The position numbers and the translations under genes were made by a program. From an uncultured Bacillota bacterium (GTDB lineage Bacteria > Bacillota > Clostridia > Christensenellales > UBA1242), in assembly GCA_900544595.1 (NCBI GenBank), contig UQVQ01000005.1, positions 39,566 to 103,565 of the forward strand: a stretch of 64,000 nucleotides of DNA. The letters run 5' to 3'. Below, one piece after another: positions 1 through 7,179 of this stretch. The notes under the pieces were generated by a model. It saw nothing but the letters and a program-made list of their open reading frames with translations, ran no database searches and was not told the origin of the DNA. Position 1 is the first letter of the stretch. Every line of letters begins with the position of its first letter.

Positions 1-980
1 ATGAAGTAAGAATTTACTGCAGAGGAAATGCTACTTACCTTAGAGGCGAAGTTGCAAAAACAGAGTATGTAATCAATAAATACGAAGTTGAAATTGTTAG
101 TGGTTTAACTTTTAATGTTGCTTATGACAAAGCAGCTATGGAAGATGCTAATGTTCAATACATAGATTTAGGAACTGTTCATGTAACTAAAGATTTAGTT
201 AAACCTGCTGACGTTCCAATTAAAGCAAAAAAGAAAGACGCTTTCAAAAATCCTGGAAGATATCAAGTTTATGATGATGAAATGTTAATTGAAGATGACA
301 ATTTCGCACTTAAAAAATTGACTGATTTAAGAAAAGTTAATTTAGTTTACTATGACGACAGTGTTGCAGCAACATTAACAAGTGTCGCAGATGAAAGCAA
401 AATTAAATGGGACGCAACCCAAAAACAAGTTGGTATTACTGTTGTTAGAGTTAACAACGGAACAATAAGAGTTGGTGACTATATGATTTGTGAGGGTTAT
501 ACAAAACCTCTTAAAGTAGTTGCCTTAAAATTGCAATATAGTGTTCCTACTGACATGTTAATAAATGGCGACAAAAACTGTGAGATATATTTTGACAACA
601 GCAGTTTTGCTGATTTAGCCACTGCAAAACCTATCTTGGCAAACAAAACCTTTACAGAAGTTGAAACACTTAACTTTGTAGAAGGCGAAAATTATACCAA
701 CACTGTAAGCAGACAACTAAACAAAGGCGAATGTTTTTATCTTGCATTTGCTACAGAAGCTTCTGCAATTGTAAAAACTTATAAATTAAATTTTGACACA
801 AATGGAACAGGCTATGAGACAAGTGGGTCAGTTTATTTCTTTAGAACAGACGGATATACTGATACAGCTGGAATCGAGCTGAACACAAAGAGTGAAGGAA
901 TCTATTTTGTTAAAGTAACAAAAACTGCTGATAGTGAGCCAGGAAAAGAAAGTGTTGATTTCTCTATCAAAAAATGGTAA
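1..980 (+). CDS. C-terminal part of an unidentified protein, probably cell surface (5' partial)
   Basis: The reading frame is open from base 3, before any start codon, so the gene begins outside the window; 325 residues are visible up to the TAA. An internal ATG at 138 has no Shine-Dalgarno site and is not a convincing start. The visible protein is rich in short beta-strand-like stretches with many Asp, Asn, Thr and Val, has no membrane segment and no LPXTG-type sorting signal, and ends in a basic Lys-Lys-Trp. That composition resembles the C-terminal parts of secreted Gram-positive proteins and of the two giant lipoproteins later in this window, but I recognise no named domain. It is followed by a strong terminator. 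Surface location is inference only. Confidence 0.7.
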   Translation, partial: EVRIYCRGNATYLRGEVAKTEYVINKYEVEIVSGLTFNVAYDKAAMEDANVQYIDLGTVHVTKDLVKPADVPIKAKKKDAFKNPGRYQVYDDEMLIEDDNFALKKLTDLRKVNLVYYDDSVAATLTSVADESKIKWDATQKQVGITVVRVNNGTIRVGDYMICEGYTKPLKVVALKLQYSVPTDMLINGDKNCEIYFDNSSFADLATAKPILANKTFTEVETLNFVEGENYTNTVSRQLNKGECFYLAFATEASAIVKTYKLNFDTNGTGYETSGSVYFFRTDGYTDTAGIELNTKSEGIYFVKVTKTADSEPGKESVDFSIKKW

Positions 981-1072
981 AGCAAACAACTAAGTTAGTT
1001 AGCATTAATTAAAAAAGAGCAATATATTTATGCTAAAATAATTAGTTAAATTTTAAACTAATTGTTATTAAA

Positions 1073-1110
1073 AAAACGAACTCTGGAATTTTTCAGAGTT
1101 CGTTTTATAT
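1073..1110. terminator. Bidirectional intrinsic terminator between convergent genes
   Basis: A perfect 13-bp stem (1073-1085 with 1094-1106) carries an 8-base loop. It has a T-rich tail on the plus side and an A tract (about 1066-1072) that serves as the T tail for the minus strand. It lies between the gene ending at 980 and the convergent gene ending at 1163. Confidence 0.85.
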
Positions 1111-1162
1111 TTTGCCAAAATATTTATTGATATTCCGCTGGGCTCAAATATCCAACCTTTAT

Positions 1163-1603
1163 CTATATCTTATCAAACTTAAACCCAAGATTGGCTGCAA
1201 CTTTTTCAAATTTCATAATGTTGAATATTCCCCATTGAGTGCAAACAACAATTGTGCTGCCGTCCTTTAATTTAAACGGCGAATCCATAAAATATCTCTT
1301 CTTGCTGTCTTTTATGTTTTCGGCTTGATTTTTTAAGAGAACAACATTAAGAGAGCCTTGAATTGATTTGTCAAATATGCCAGCAAGTTCGCTGTAGGTT
1401 GGATTGTTTTGCTTGATATATTTTTCAACCACAGCCAAAACAAAACGGTTCTTAGGATAAATTTTGTTATCCATCATAAATCTGGTTTTGTCGCGCTTTG
1501 GGTTGGGTTCTTCTGTTTTTTTATTGTTTTGCAAAACGATGCTCTCCAAAAATTCAACGCGTTTTTTTAATTTTTCAAATTCACTAACCATATCCATATT
1601 CAT
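1163..1603 (-). CDS. Hypothetical protein with N-terminal coiled coil and C-terminal conserved-looking module
   Basis: This is a 146-residue protein. Residues about 3-30 form a short coiled-coil-like helix (SEFEKLKKRVEFLESIVLQN). A basic linker follows, then from about residue 50 a compact domain ending in a stretch with the motif CTQWGIFNIMKF. I associate that type of QWG-x-x-NI motif with small uncharacterised C-terminal domains in Firmicutes proteins, but I cannot name a family. No signal peptide or membrane segment is visible. Met1, Met3 and Met5 are all possible starts; none has a good Shine-Dalgarno site, and a TATGAT/TAAAAT -10-like sequence lies only a few bases upstream of Met1, so translation may start at Met3 or Met5 or the mRNA may be nearly leaderless. 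A DNA- or protein-binding role is possible but unproven. Confidence 0.7.
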   Translation of the reverse strand: MNMDMVSEFEKLKKRVEFLESIVLQNNKKTEEPNPKRDKTRFMMDNKIYPKNRFVLAVVEKYIKQNNPTYSELAGIFDKSIQGSLNVVLLKNQAENIKDSKKRYFMDSPFKLKDGSTIVVCTQWGIFNIMKFEKVAANLGFKFDKI

Positions 1604-1700
1604 TATTTTATCATATCACTAAAAAATAATCAAGTTTTTAGGCATAACTATAAAAAACTAACGGTATTTGCGAAAAACTTAAAAAAACTTATAAAAACTA

Positions 1701-1729
1701 TTGACAACTAGAAAAAACTATGATATGCT
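1701..1729 (+). promoter_or_regulatory. Sigma-A type promoter of the Nudix gene
   Basis: TTGACA at 1701-1706, a 17-base spacer, and TATGCT at 1724-1729 preceded by an extended TGA. It lies 24 bases before the ATG, and an AGGAGA ribosome site follows at about 1741. Confidence 0.85.
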
Positions 1730-1752
1730 TATAGCAGAAAAGGAGAAAACTT

Positions 1753-2184
1753 ATGGAAAAGAAATTAGTTACAACAGTTGCCGGCATTATTGAAAATCAA
1801 AAAGGGGAAATTTTGTGCACCTTGCGCGATCAAGGAAAATACGATTATGTTTCCTTTGTTTGGGAGTTTCCTGGCGGAAAAATTGAAGAAGGCGAAACAA
1901 AGCGCCAAACCCTTGCAAGAGAACTTAGCGAAGAACTTGATATAAACGTTAACATTGGCAATTTTTATTACCAAGTTGAACACGACTATCCAGACTTTCA
2001 TTTGTCTATGTCGCTATATAAATGCAAGTTTAATGGCAACCATATGGCAATGAATGTTCATAAAGCAATCAAATGGGTTCCAAAGAAAGACTTGCTCAAA
2101 CTCGATTGGGCAAAAGCCGATTTGCCAGTTGCTAAAAAACTTTTTGCAGAAAACGCCGCTTTGCAAGAAAACATACAAAAGTGA
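1753..2184 (+). CDS. mutT: Nudix hydrolase, MutT-type (8-oxo-)dGTP diphosphatase
   Basis: The 143-residue protein contains a full Nudix box at about residues 39-61: GGKIEEGE, seven residues, then RELSEEL. This matches Gx5Ex7REUxEExGU except that the usual late Gly is Asp (EELD). WEFPGGK before the box is typical of MutT-like enzymes, which hydrolyse oxidised nucleoside triphosphates to the monophosphate and pyrophosphate in the cytosol and prevent mutagenesis. Length is typical (about 130-145). The start is well supported by AGGAGA and a consensus promoter directly upstream. Substrate cannot be proven from sequence; other (deoxy)nucleotide pyrophosphatases share the same box. It appears to be a single-gene transcript, with a separate possible promoter in front of the next gene. 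Confidence 0.88.
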   Translation: MEKKLVTTVAGIIENQKGEILCTLRDQGKYDYVSFVWEFPGGKIEEGETKRQTLARELSEELDINVNIGNFYYQVEHDYPDFHLSMSLYKCKFNGNHMAMNVHKAIKWVPKKDLLKLDWAKADLPVAKKLFAENAALQENIQK

Positions 2185-2218
2185 AAAATTAAGATAAAAC
2201 ATCAAGAACAACAGTGGT

Positions 2219-2227
2219 TGTTATAAT
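2219..2227 (+). promoter_or_regulatory. Possible extended -10 promoter for the truncated acetyltransferase gene
   Basis: TGTTATAAT matches an extended -10 (TGnTATAAT) in the gap after the Nudix gene. There is no clear -35 hexamer at the right distance. A short hairpin (AACAAC/GTTGTT) overlaps it. Confidence 0.4.
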
Positions 2228-2316
2228 GCTAATCTTCGGAATTTATATATTTATTTTAAATAACTCTATAAAAAGGGAAAATTGCAAACTATATAAAATT
2301 CTTTTGTTGCAAACTT

Positions 2317-2967
2317 TTGCTCCAGAAATTCTGCATTATTGTCGCCTTCATTGGAAATTTGTTTGAACTTTATAAAAATTCGCAAATTTTCAACTTGAGG
2401 AAAAAGGAAACCTTTATTGAATGCTTGTCGGACTATCGTTGCCAAGTTTACACAATTTTTGACAAAAAACAATTTATTGGCTATTTTGCGCTTAAAAAAG
2501 GCGAAATTATTGAATTCTTCACATCTAAATTGGATGCACTTGAAAATATTATCTATCAAATTATTTCGCAATTAAATTTTGAAGATTTAAAAATTGTTAT
2601 AAACCCTCTCCACACTAATTTGTGCGCCGCGTTTGACAAAATTGCACAACAAGTTTCCTTAACAGATGAATTGCATTTTAAAGTTTATGACACAAAGAAA
2701 TTTCTTGAAATGCTTTTCGCGATAAATTGTAAATTCCGAGAATTTAAAAATGCAAAAGAAGTTTATCAAATCGGAAACGAGATTATTCAAATTTCGGTTT
2801 TGAATGGCAAATTTGAAATTAAGAATTTGGCAAGAAGCGCAAAAATTAGTGCAACCTTTTCAAAACAAGAGTTTGTTCGATTTGCGCTCGGTTTAACAAA
2901 GAATTTCCAAATTAAGTCTGAAATTTTCCCTGTTGCTTTTGGGCTTGACAGATGCGATATGTTTTAA
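2317..2967 (+). CDS. N-terminally truncated Eis-like GNAT/sterol-carrier acetyltransferase, possibly a decaying gene
   Basis: Up to 216 residues are open from a TTG at 2317; the frame itself opens at 2272 after a stop, with no ATG and only a weak AGGGA near 2275, so the start is unclear. The segment GYFALKKGEIIEFFTSKLDA and the following helix resemble the second acetyltransferase-like fold of Eis-type proteins. The end (FPVAFGLDRCDMF) resembles the final strand of their C-terminal SCP2-like domain (typically PxxLPRTDxF). The first GNAT domain with the acetyl-CoA-binding R/QxxGxG/A loop is missing; full-length relatives have about 390-420 residues. Together the missing half, the weak start and the atypical Lys/Phe-rich composition suggest a remnant, but the remaining frame is intact and could be expressed. 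Family assignment is by motif memory, not search. Confidence 0.5.
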   Translation: MLQKFCIIVAFIGNLFELYKNSQIFNLRKKETFIECLSDYRCQVYTIFDKKQFIGYFALKKGEIIEFFTSKLDALENIIYQIISQLNFEDLKIVINPLHTNLCAAFDKIAQQVSLTDELHFKVYDTKKFLEMLFAINCKFREFKNAKEVYQIGNEIIQISVLNGKFEIKNLARSAKISATFSKQEFVRFALGLTKNFQIKSEIFPVAFGLDRCDMF

Positions 2968-3006
2968 ATAATCTCATAAATTTTATTAACACATAGTTAA
3001 ATTGGC

Positions 3007-3044
3007 AAAAAAACACCGCTTTTTATTAGAGCAGTGTTTTTTTT
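3007..3044. terminator. Bidirectional intrinsic terminator
   Basis: Stem AAACACCGCT (3011-3020) pairs with AGCAGTGTTT (3030-3039) with one C-A mismatch. It is flanked by A7 and T8 tracts, so it can stop transcription from both the acetyltransferase remnant and the nucleoside hydrolase. Confidence 0.8.
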
Positions 3045-3063
3045 GATTGATTGTTTGTTGCAA

Positions 3064-4002
3064 TTAAAATTTAAAGCGGTCAAGTTTTCTAATTGCGTCG
3101 AAATAAAATTTGTGCATTTTTTCTTTATCGACACCAACAGCAAGTTCAACTTTGCTGTTTTCGTCTTTATGAATTGTTGTTTTGCCTGGAACTTCGTTAA
3201 GGTCAACGTCAATTGAAATTTTCTCGGTTTTAAAAAGCGATGGATTTCGGCACATTAAAACAGCGCAAGTGTCGTTGGTTGCAATTCGTTTATCGGTGTA
3301 GAATCTTTCCCAATAACCTTTATACATTGTTGCAAGGAATTTGCCTGTGTCGTTAATTTTTCCCATTTCTTCAATTTGTTCTTCCGTGAAATTTGCAAGT
3401 TCGCGTCCCATTTTTGAAGGAACAATTGAAAGAGGAATTCCGCTGTGGGTTGTTATATAGAATGCCTCTGGGTCGCTTGAAACATTAAACGAAAGATGGT
3501 TTGCCCAGCGCTTGTCGTCGTTCTCATATCCATTTAAAGAGCAGCCTTCGCAGTATATGTGTGAAATCATATCTTTAACGTCTGGATGTTTAACAAGAAG
3601 GTTTCCAAGATTTGTGTGAGGGCCAAGAGCAATAATTTTAATTTCGCCAGGATATTTTTTAATTTTTTCATACATTGCTTCAACAGCGTCTTGTTCAATT
3701 GGTTTTGTTTGAACTGTTTCTGGGGGAACATACCCGCCCATTCCAGATTTTTGATGGATATATGTTGCATCTTTTGGCTTGCGTTTCATTGGTTTTTCAG
3801 CCCCGCGCGCAAGAGGGATTTCGGTTCTGTGATATTTTTCAAGAAGGTGAAGAGCGTTTCTTGTTGTTAAGTCAATCCCAACATTTCCGCTTACGCTTGT
3901 TATTAAAACAATGTCCAAAAACTCATCATATAAAGAAAGGATTATTGCGGCGCTGTCGTCAACGCCAGGGTCTGTGTCGATAATAACTTTTTGTTTTTCC
4001 AT
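3064..4002 (-). CDS. Inosine-uridine preferring nucleoside hydrolase family protein
   Basis: This 312-residue protein begins with the hallmark calcium/ribose-binding motif DTDPGVDDS at residues 9-17. Later it has FNVSSDPEA (about 172-180, the family's FNxxxDPEA) and TNDTCAVL (about 242-249), the C-terminal site where many members have His-Asp; here it is Asn-Asp, so leaving-group activation may differ. The family cleaves the N-glycosidic bond of ribonucleosides to base plus ribose in salvage. Length matches the family (about 310-320) and there is no signal peptide, so it is cytosolic. The start has AAAGGAAA upstream. The gene stands alone, divergent from the DUF11-like operon, with a perfect palindrome over its likely transcription start, which implies its own repressor. 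Substrate preference cannot be assigned. Confidence 0.9.
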   Translation of the reverse strand: MEKQKVIIDTDPGVDDSAAIILSLYDEFLDIVLITSVSGNVGIDLTTRNALHLLEKYHRTEIPLARGAEKPMKRKPKDATYIHQKSGMGGYVPPETVQTKPIEQDAVEAMYEKIKKYPGEIKIIALGPHTNLGNLLVKHPDVKDMISHIYCEGCSLNGYENDDKRWANHLSFNVSSDPEAFYITTHSGIPLSIVPSKMGRELANFTEEQIEEMGKINDTGKFLATMYKGYWERFYTDKRIATNDTCAVLMCRNPSLFKTEKISIDVDLNEVPGKTTIHKDENSKVELAVGVDKEKMHKFYFDAIRKLDRFKF

Positions 4003-4015
4003 AATGTGTTTCCTT

Positions 4016-4034
4016 TTAATGTAAATTACATTAA
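4016..4034. promoter_or_regulatory. Palindromic operator candidate in front of the nucleoside hydrolase gene
   Basis: The perfect inverted repeat TTAATGTAAATTACATTAA (9-bp arms around a central A) sits between the predicted -10 and the ribosome site, where a repressor would block initiation. A related half-site, TTTAATGTGA, overlaps the -10 region. No matching regulator gene is visible in the window. Confidence 0.65.
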
Positions 4035-4036
4035 CA

Positions 4037-4064
4037 AATATATCACATTAAAGATTTTTCTCAA
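4037..4064 (-). promoter_or_regulatory. Promoter of the nucleoside hydrolase gene
   Basis: Read on the minus strand: TTGAGA (4064-4059), 16 bases, TATATT (4042-4037). The predicted start of transcription falls inside the palindrome at 4016-4034. Confidence 0.6.
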
Positions 4065-4085
4065 ATACATTTTAATCTTTTAAAA

Positions 4086-4114
4086 TTAACAAATATAAAT
4101 TTTGATCATATATT
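4086..4114 (+). promoter_or_regulatory. Promoter of the DUF11-like/lipoprotein operon
   Basis: TTAACA (4086-4091), 17 bases, TATATT (4109-4114), followed by a ribosome site AAAGGAGA and an ATG at 4143. Confidence 0.6.
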
Positions 4115-4142
4115 GGAATTAGAGCGGCACAAAGGAGAATTT

Positions 4143-4913
4143 ATGGCAAAAATTGAAAATATTTCGTCTTTAATTTCCAAATATAGCCTTCCAGATGGTT
4201 CGCAAAAGGAAATTGATGTTAAAAGTAACGTTTCAACAACCGAAAATATGACAACATCTTTCCTTAAAGAAAAAAGCGCGGAAAAGAATTTTGGCATTCC
4301 AAGAGATGAAATTAAAATTACACTTAAACTAACGAATAACAGTGAATATGATGTTGAAAATGTTAAAATTAAAGATGTAATTTCTCGAGGTGGTTCGTTT
4401 AAGCCTCTTTCATTAACAATTAACGGTGTTCCATTTGAAGACGAAAATCCAAGAATTGGAATAACCCTTTCAAGCCCAATTTCAAAACTGGGCGGAACAG
4501 CAGAAATTGCCTACATTCTCTTTATCGACGCCGCCCCTCGCGAAGATAATGTGACTGTGACTTCAGAAATAACCTATTCGGTTAACGAAGTTTCCAATCT
4601 TGTTGAAAACTCAAACACTGTTGAAATTCAAATTATTAAGGGAGCAATTGAAATCGTTAAAACAGCATCAAAAAATGCGGTTATTTCTGGGCAAATTGTA
4701 AGTTTTGATAATGTTATAACAAACAATGGAACGGTTAAAAACACCAACCTCTTCTTCAAAGACGAACTCCCAGAGGGAACAGAATTTGTTGAAAATTCGG
4801 TTAAGGTTAACGATGTTTCAATGCCAAATTACAATCCAAACACGGGATTTAATTTGGAAGAACTTGACGTTAACAAATCAATTAAAGTAAGTTTTGATGT
4901 TAGGGTTTTATAA
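4143..4913 (+). CDS. DUF11-type repeat protein without signal peptide
   Basis: This 256-residue protein starts at the ATG preceded by AAAGGAGAATTT; an upstream in-frame ATG at 4113 has no ribosome site and lies in the -10 region. Two tandem beta-sandwich repeats are visible, about residues 50-160 and 165-256. Each has the pattern of DUF11 domains: 'T-NN-S-DV-NV-I-D', a 'G-FVxNSVKVNDV' hairpin and a final 'KISFDVRV'-like strand. DUF11 repeats occur in surface, spore-coat and S-layer-associated proteins, but this one shows no signal peptide or anchor, so its location is unknown. Its stop overlaps the ATG of the next gene (TAATG), implying coupled translation. The function is unknown; repeat assignment is by motif recognition. 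Confidence 0.75.
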   Translation: MAKIENISSLISKYSLPDGSQKEIDVKSNVSTTENMTTSFLKEKSAEKNFGIPRDEIKITLKLTNNSEYDVENVKIKDVISRGGSFKPLSLTINGVPFEDENPRIGITLSSPISKLGGTAEIAYILFIDAAPREDNVTVTSEITYSVNEVSNLVENSNTVEIQIIKGAIEIVKTASKNAVISGQIVSFDNVITNNGTVKNTNLFFKDELPEGTEFVENSVKVNDVSMPNYNPNTGFNLEELDVNKSIKVSFDVRVL

Positions 4914-5122
4914 TGACAAAAGTTTTAAAATTTCAATCGGTTTTAACAAGCAAAGAAAACGGGGTTTCAAAAACATATTACAGCAACGTTTTTGAACTTT
5001 CTGTTTTGCCAAAAACAGTTGTTGTTCCCGCGCCGTTTTATCCTTCAAAAACGTGCGAAAAGAAAACGATTAAGAGATGCAAAAATCCTTGCTTGCTGCT
5101 TTTCCTTTTAACAAAAATTTAA
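4913..5122 (+). CDS. Small hypothetical protein coupled to the DUF11-like gene
   Basis: A 69-residue protein whose ATG overlaps the preceding stop by one base (TAATG). It starts like another DUF11-type strand pair (FQSVLTSKENGVSKTYYSNVFEL) and ends in a basic, Cys-containing, then hydrophobic tail (CLLLFLLTKI). It may be a cut-down continuation of the same repeat family. The overlap and the codon usage shared with its neighbours argue it is real; no function can be assigned. Confidence 0.6.
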   Translation: MTKVLKFQSVLTSKENGVSKTYYSNVFELSVLPKTVVVPAPFYPSKTCEKKTIKRCKNPCLLLFLLTKI

Positions 5123-5158
5123 TGTTTAAGATTAAATAAAACTGGAAACAATTTCTAT

Positions 5159-6001
5159 ATGAAAAAAATCCCAGTTTTTTTAATGTCTTTTGTTATGATT
5201 TTTGCTTGTTTAATTGTTGGTTGCACGAAACTTACAGTTATTCGAAACGAAGTTGAAACTTGCGCCGCACTTTCAACAAAACTTGTTTCCGCGTTCTACA
5301 ACAAAGAGGAAGGGGCAGAGTTAATTCAGCCAACAAACGAAAATTTCTATTTGGAAATTAGCGACGACGAAGAGCAAGATTTAACAGCAATAACAATTAA
5401 CAATGTTATTTACAAAAAAGAAAAGATTTTTCGTTTCAGCGTTGGCAATAACAACTTCTTGGAAGTTCCAATTTGGAAACTTGAAGACGCGAAAATGTAT
5501 GTTGCGCTTCCAGTTCTCTATGCCGAAGCAAAGGGTGGAATAACTAAGATTGAGGCGGGCAAAAGGAACTATTCAATTCGCGTTTTCAATGAAGCGGGAA
5601 GCGTTAGTATTGGTGAGGTTGGTGTTTTTCATGAAAAAGAGGGGGCAACTGCAACAAAACAAGCCGATTCTGCGGGGGAGATTATTGTTAAACATTCTCG
5701 GCAAAACGGACAAACAAGCGTTGGTTTTGTTTTAACAAAATCGAACAAACCTCTTGAAAAAGGTCTTACCATTTACACGCGAAAATATTTTGAAGATAAC
5801 AATTCAATTTCATATGGTGTTGACGTAACGTCTTCATCGGAAGAAACGGGGTTTACTTTTGAGTTTTATAACTACTATCAAAAAGGGGCAATAACAACGC
5901 CGAAAAATCGAACAATAAAATATTCCGTTGCTGTTGTTACAAAAGGGAACATTACTTTTGAACTTCAAATAAACGAAAAAATTCCAGAAAATAGAGGATA
6001 A
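5159..6001 (+). CDS. Predicted lipoprotein of unknown function
   Basis: A 280-residue protein with a type II signal peptide: basic MKK, a hydrophobic core, and a lipobox LIVGC with Cys22 as the lipidated residue. The mature part is beta-rich with no recognisable enzyme motif. It has conserved-looking aromatic strands near the C-terminus and no further membrane segment, so it should sit on the outer face of the cytoplasmic membrane. It follows the small DUF11-linked gene by 36 bases and probably belongs to the same operon, which suggests a shared envelope role. The ribosome site is weak (GGAAA, about 8 bases before ATG). Function unknown. Confidence 0.8.
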   Translation: MKKIPVFLMSFVMIFACLIVGCTKLTVIRNEVETCAALSTKLVSAFYNKEEGAELIQPTNENFYLEISDDEEQDLTAITINNVIYKKEKIFRFSVGNNNFLEVPIWKLEDAKMYVALPVLYAEAKGGITKIEAGKRNYSIRVFNEAGSVSIGEVGVFHEKEGATATKQADSAGEIIVKHSRQNGQTSVGFVLTKSNKPLEKGLTIYTRKYFEDNNSISYGVDVTSSSEETGFTFEFYNYYQKGAITTPKNRTIKYSVAVVTKGNITFELQINEKIPENRG

Positions 6002-6030
6002 AAAAACAAGGCAACTTGCCTTGTTTTTTA
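6001..6030. terminator. Bidirectional intrinsic terminator
   Basis: Stem AAAACAAGGCA (6003-6013) pairs with TGCCTTGTTTT (6017-6027) around a 3-base loop, with A and T tracts on the two sides. It separates the convergent lipoprotein and glycosyltransferase genes. Confidence 0.9.
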
Positions 6031-7179
6031 TAACTCTGCAATGATTTTGGCAATTTCGTCTGCGCCGTTTTGTTGAGGGTTAAAATGTTTTGTGTTTTCA
6101 ATATATGGCTTTAATTTTTCTTTGTTGTTTGCAAAATCTTCAACAAGAAGTTTTGCTTTTTTTGCATCTTTACAGAATAATCCAACTTTATAGTGGTTAA
6201 CAAACAAATCGCTTGTTGCTTTTTCAATTGGTCCGCTATAAAAGTTTGTTAAAACAGGAGTTCCCATAAAAATGCTGTCTAAAATTGCGTTTGGGCCTGC
6301 TTTTGTTATAAACAAATCTGCTGCTTTGTATATCTCTTGAACATCGCTAACAAAAGGGAAAGGGCGAAGAACAATGTTTGGTTTCGTTTTGTCTTTAAGA
6401 GAGTTATACTTAGCCAAAACTTTTTCGTTTTTCCCAGCAATTGGAACGATTGTTAAATTTATGCTGGATTTCAAAAGCTCGTCGGTGAACCTCTCAAGAT
6501 TTGCGCTTGCATAAGCACCATCGGCAAGAACAACCGTGAAATTGTCTTTTGGAAAACCATATTTTTCTCGGTAGAAATCTTTGCTTTCTGTTGTGTTAAC
6601 AACCGATTCTCTTGTTATGAAATTAACTTGCTTAACTGTTTCTTTTTTGAAATGCTTTTTTGAAATTGCTTCCTCTGTTGCTTTATCGTTGTTTGTTATA
6701 AACAAATCTCCCTCGCGTGTCCACCAGCCGTGAACATTTGGGTCTGGGTCGTAGGTTACAATTTTTGTGTTTTGAAGTTTGCCTTTTTTCTTTGCGCATG
6801 CTGCAAAATGGCTTGGGCAAAAATGAGTTGAAACAATAACATCTGGGTTAATTTCTTCGAAATGTTTAATGATTTTGTTTTTAACTTTTCTAAAGACGGT
6901 GTTGTAGGTGAAATTAAGAGTTCCAACTTCCGTAAACAGTTTCATTGCAACACATTGAAAGCCAAGGTGGAGAGGGTTTTTATTCGATCTTTTAACTTCT
7001 TTAACTAAGAATTTTTCATATTTAATCAAATCCTTATCGCCACTGTCGCGGAATATATAGTCGCGAATTACTTCAACGGAATCACCATAAAGTTTTTCAA
7101 GCCCGTTTGCAATTGCTTCAGCTGTTACGATGTGTCCTTGCCCAGCCTCAACAAAAGTTATTAAAACTCTTTTTTTCAT
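6028..7179 (-). CDS. MGDG synthase/UgtP-like diacylglycerol glycosyltransferase (GT28-type)
   Basis: This 383-residue protein has an N-terminal VLITFVEAGQGHIVTAEAI segment, the Gly-rich acceptor loop with G-x-GH seen in MGDG synthases, MurG and UgtP. The middle (PDVIVSTHFCPSHFAA, about 113-128) matches the MGDG-synthase N-domain. A C-terminal GT-B donor-sugar site is visible as ITKAGPNAILDSIFMGTPVL (about residues 286-305). Enzymes of this family transfer glucose or galactose from a UDP-sugar to diacylglycerol on the inner membrane face, making glycolipids and lipoteichoic-acid anchors. Its ATG overlaps the stop of the upstream GT4 gene (4 bases), so the two are translationally coupled and likely act in sequence. 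Exact sugar and linkage are not determinable. Confidence 0.85.
   Translation of the reverse strand: MKKRVLITFVEAGQGHIVTAEAIANGLEKLYGDSVEVIRDYIFRDSGDKDLIKYEKFLVKEVKRSNKNPLHLGFQCVAMKLFTEVGTLNFTYNTVFRKVKNKIIKHFEEINPDVIVSTHFCPSHFAACAKKKGKLQNTKIVTYDPDPNVHGWWTREGDLFITNNDKATEEAISKKHFKKETVKQVNFITRESVVNTTESKDFYREKYGFPKDNFTVVLADGAYASANLERFTDELLKSSINLTIVPIAGKNEKVLAKYNSLKDKTKPNIVLRPFPFVSDVQEIYKAADLFITKAGPNAILDSIFMGTPVLTNFYSGPIEKATSDLFVNHYKVGLFCKDAKKAKLLVEDFANNKEKLKPYIENTKHFNPQQNGADEIAKIIAEL

Noticed and set aside
1040..1061. AT-rich inverted repeat ATTAGTT/AACTAAT after the first gene
   Set aside because: It has no T tail, and a much stronger terminator follows 12 bases later.
2014..2211. Antisense open frame opposite the Nudix gene
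   Set aside because: It is a shadow of a gene with a clear Nudix box, promoter and ribosome site.
5141..5179. Inverted repeat AAAACTGG/CCAGTTTT spanning the lipoprotein start codon
   Set aside because: The loop is over 20 bases, the T run after it is coding, and there is no support for regulation.
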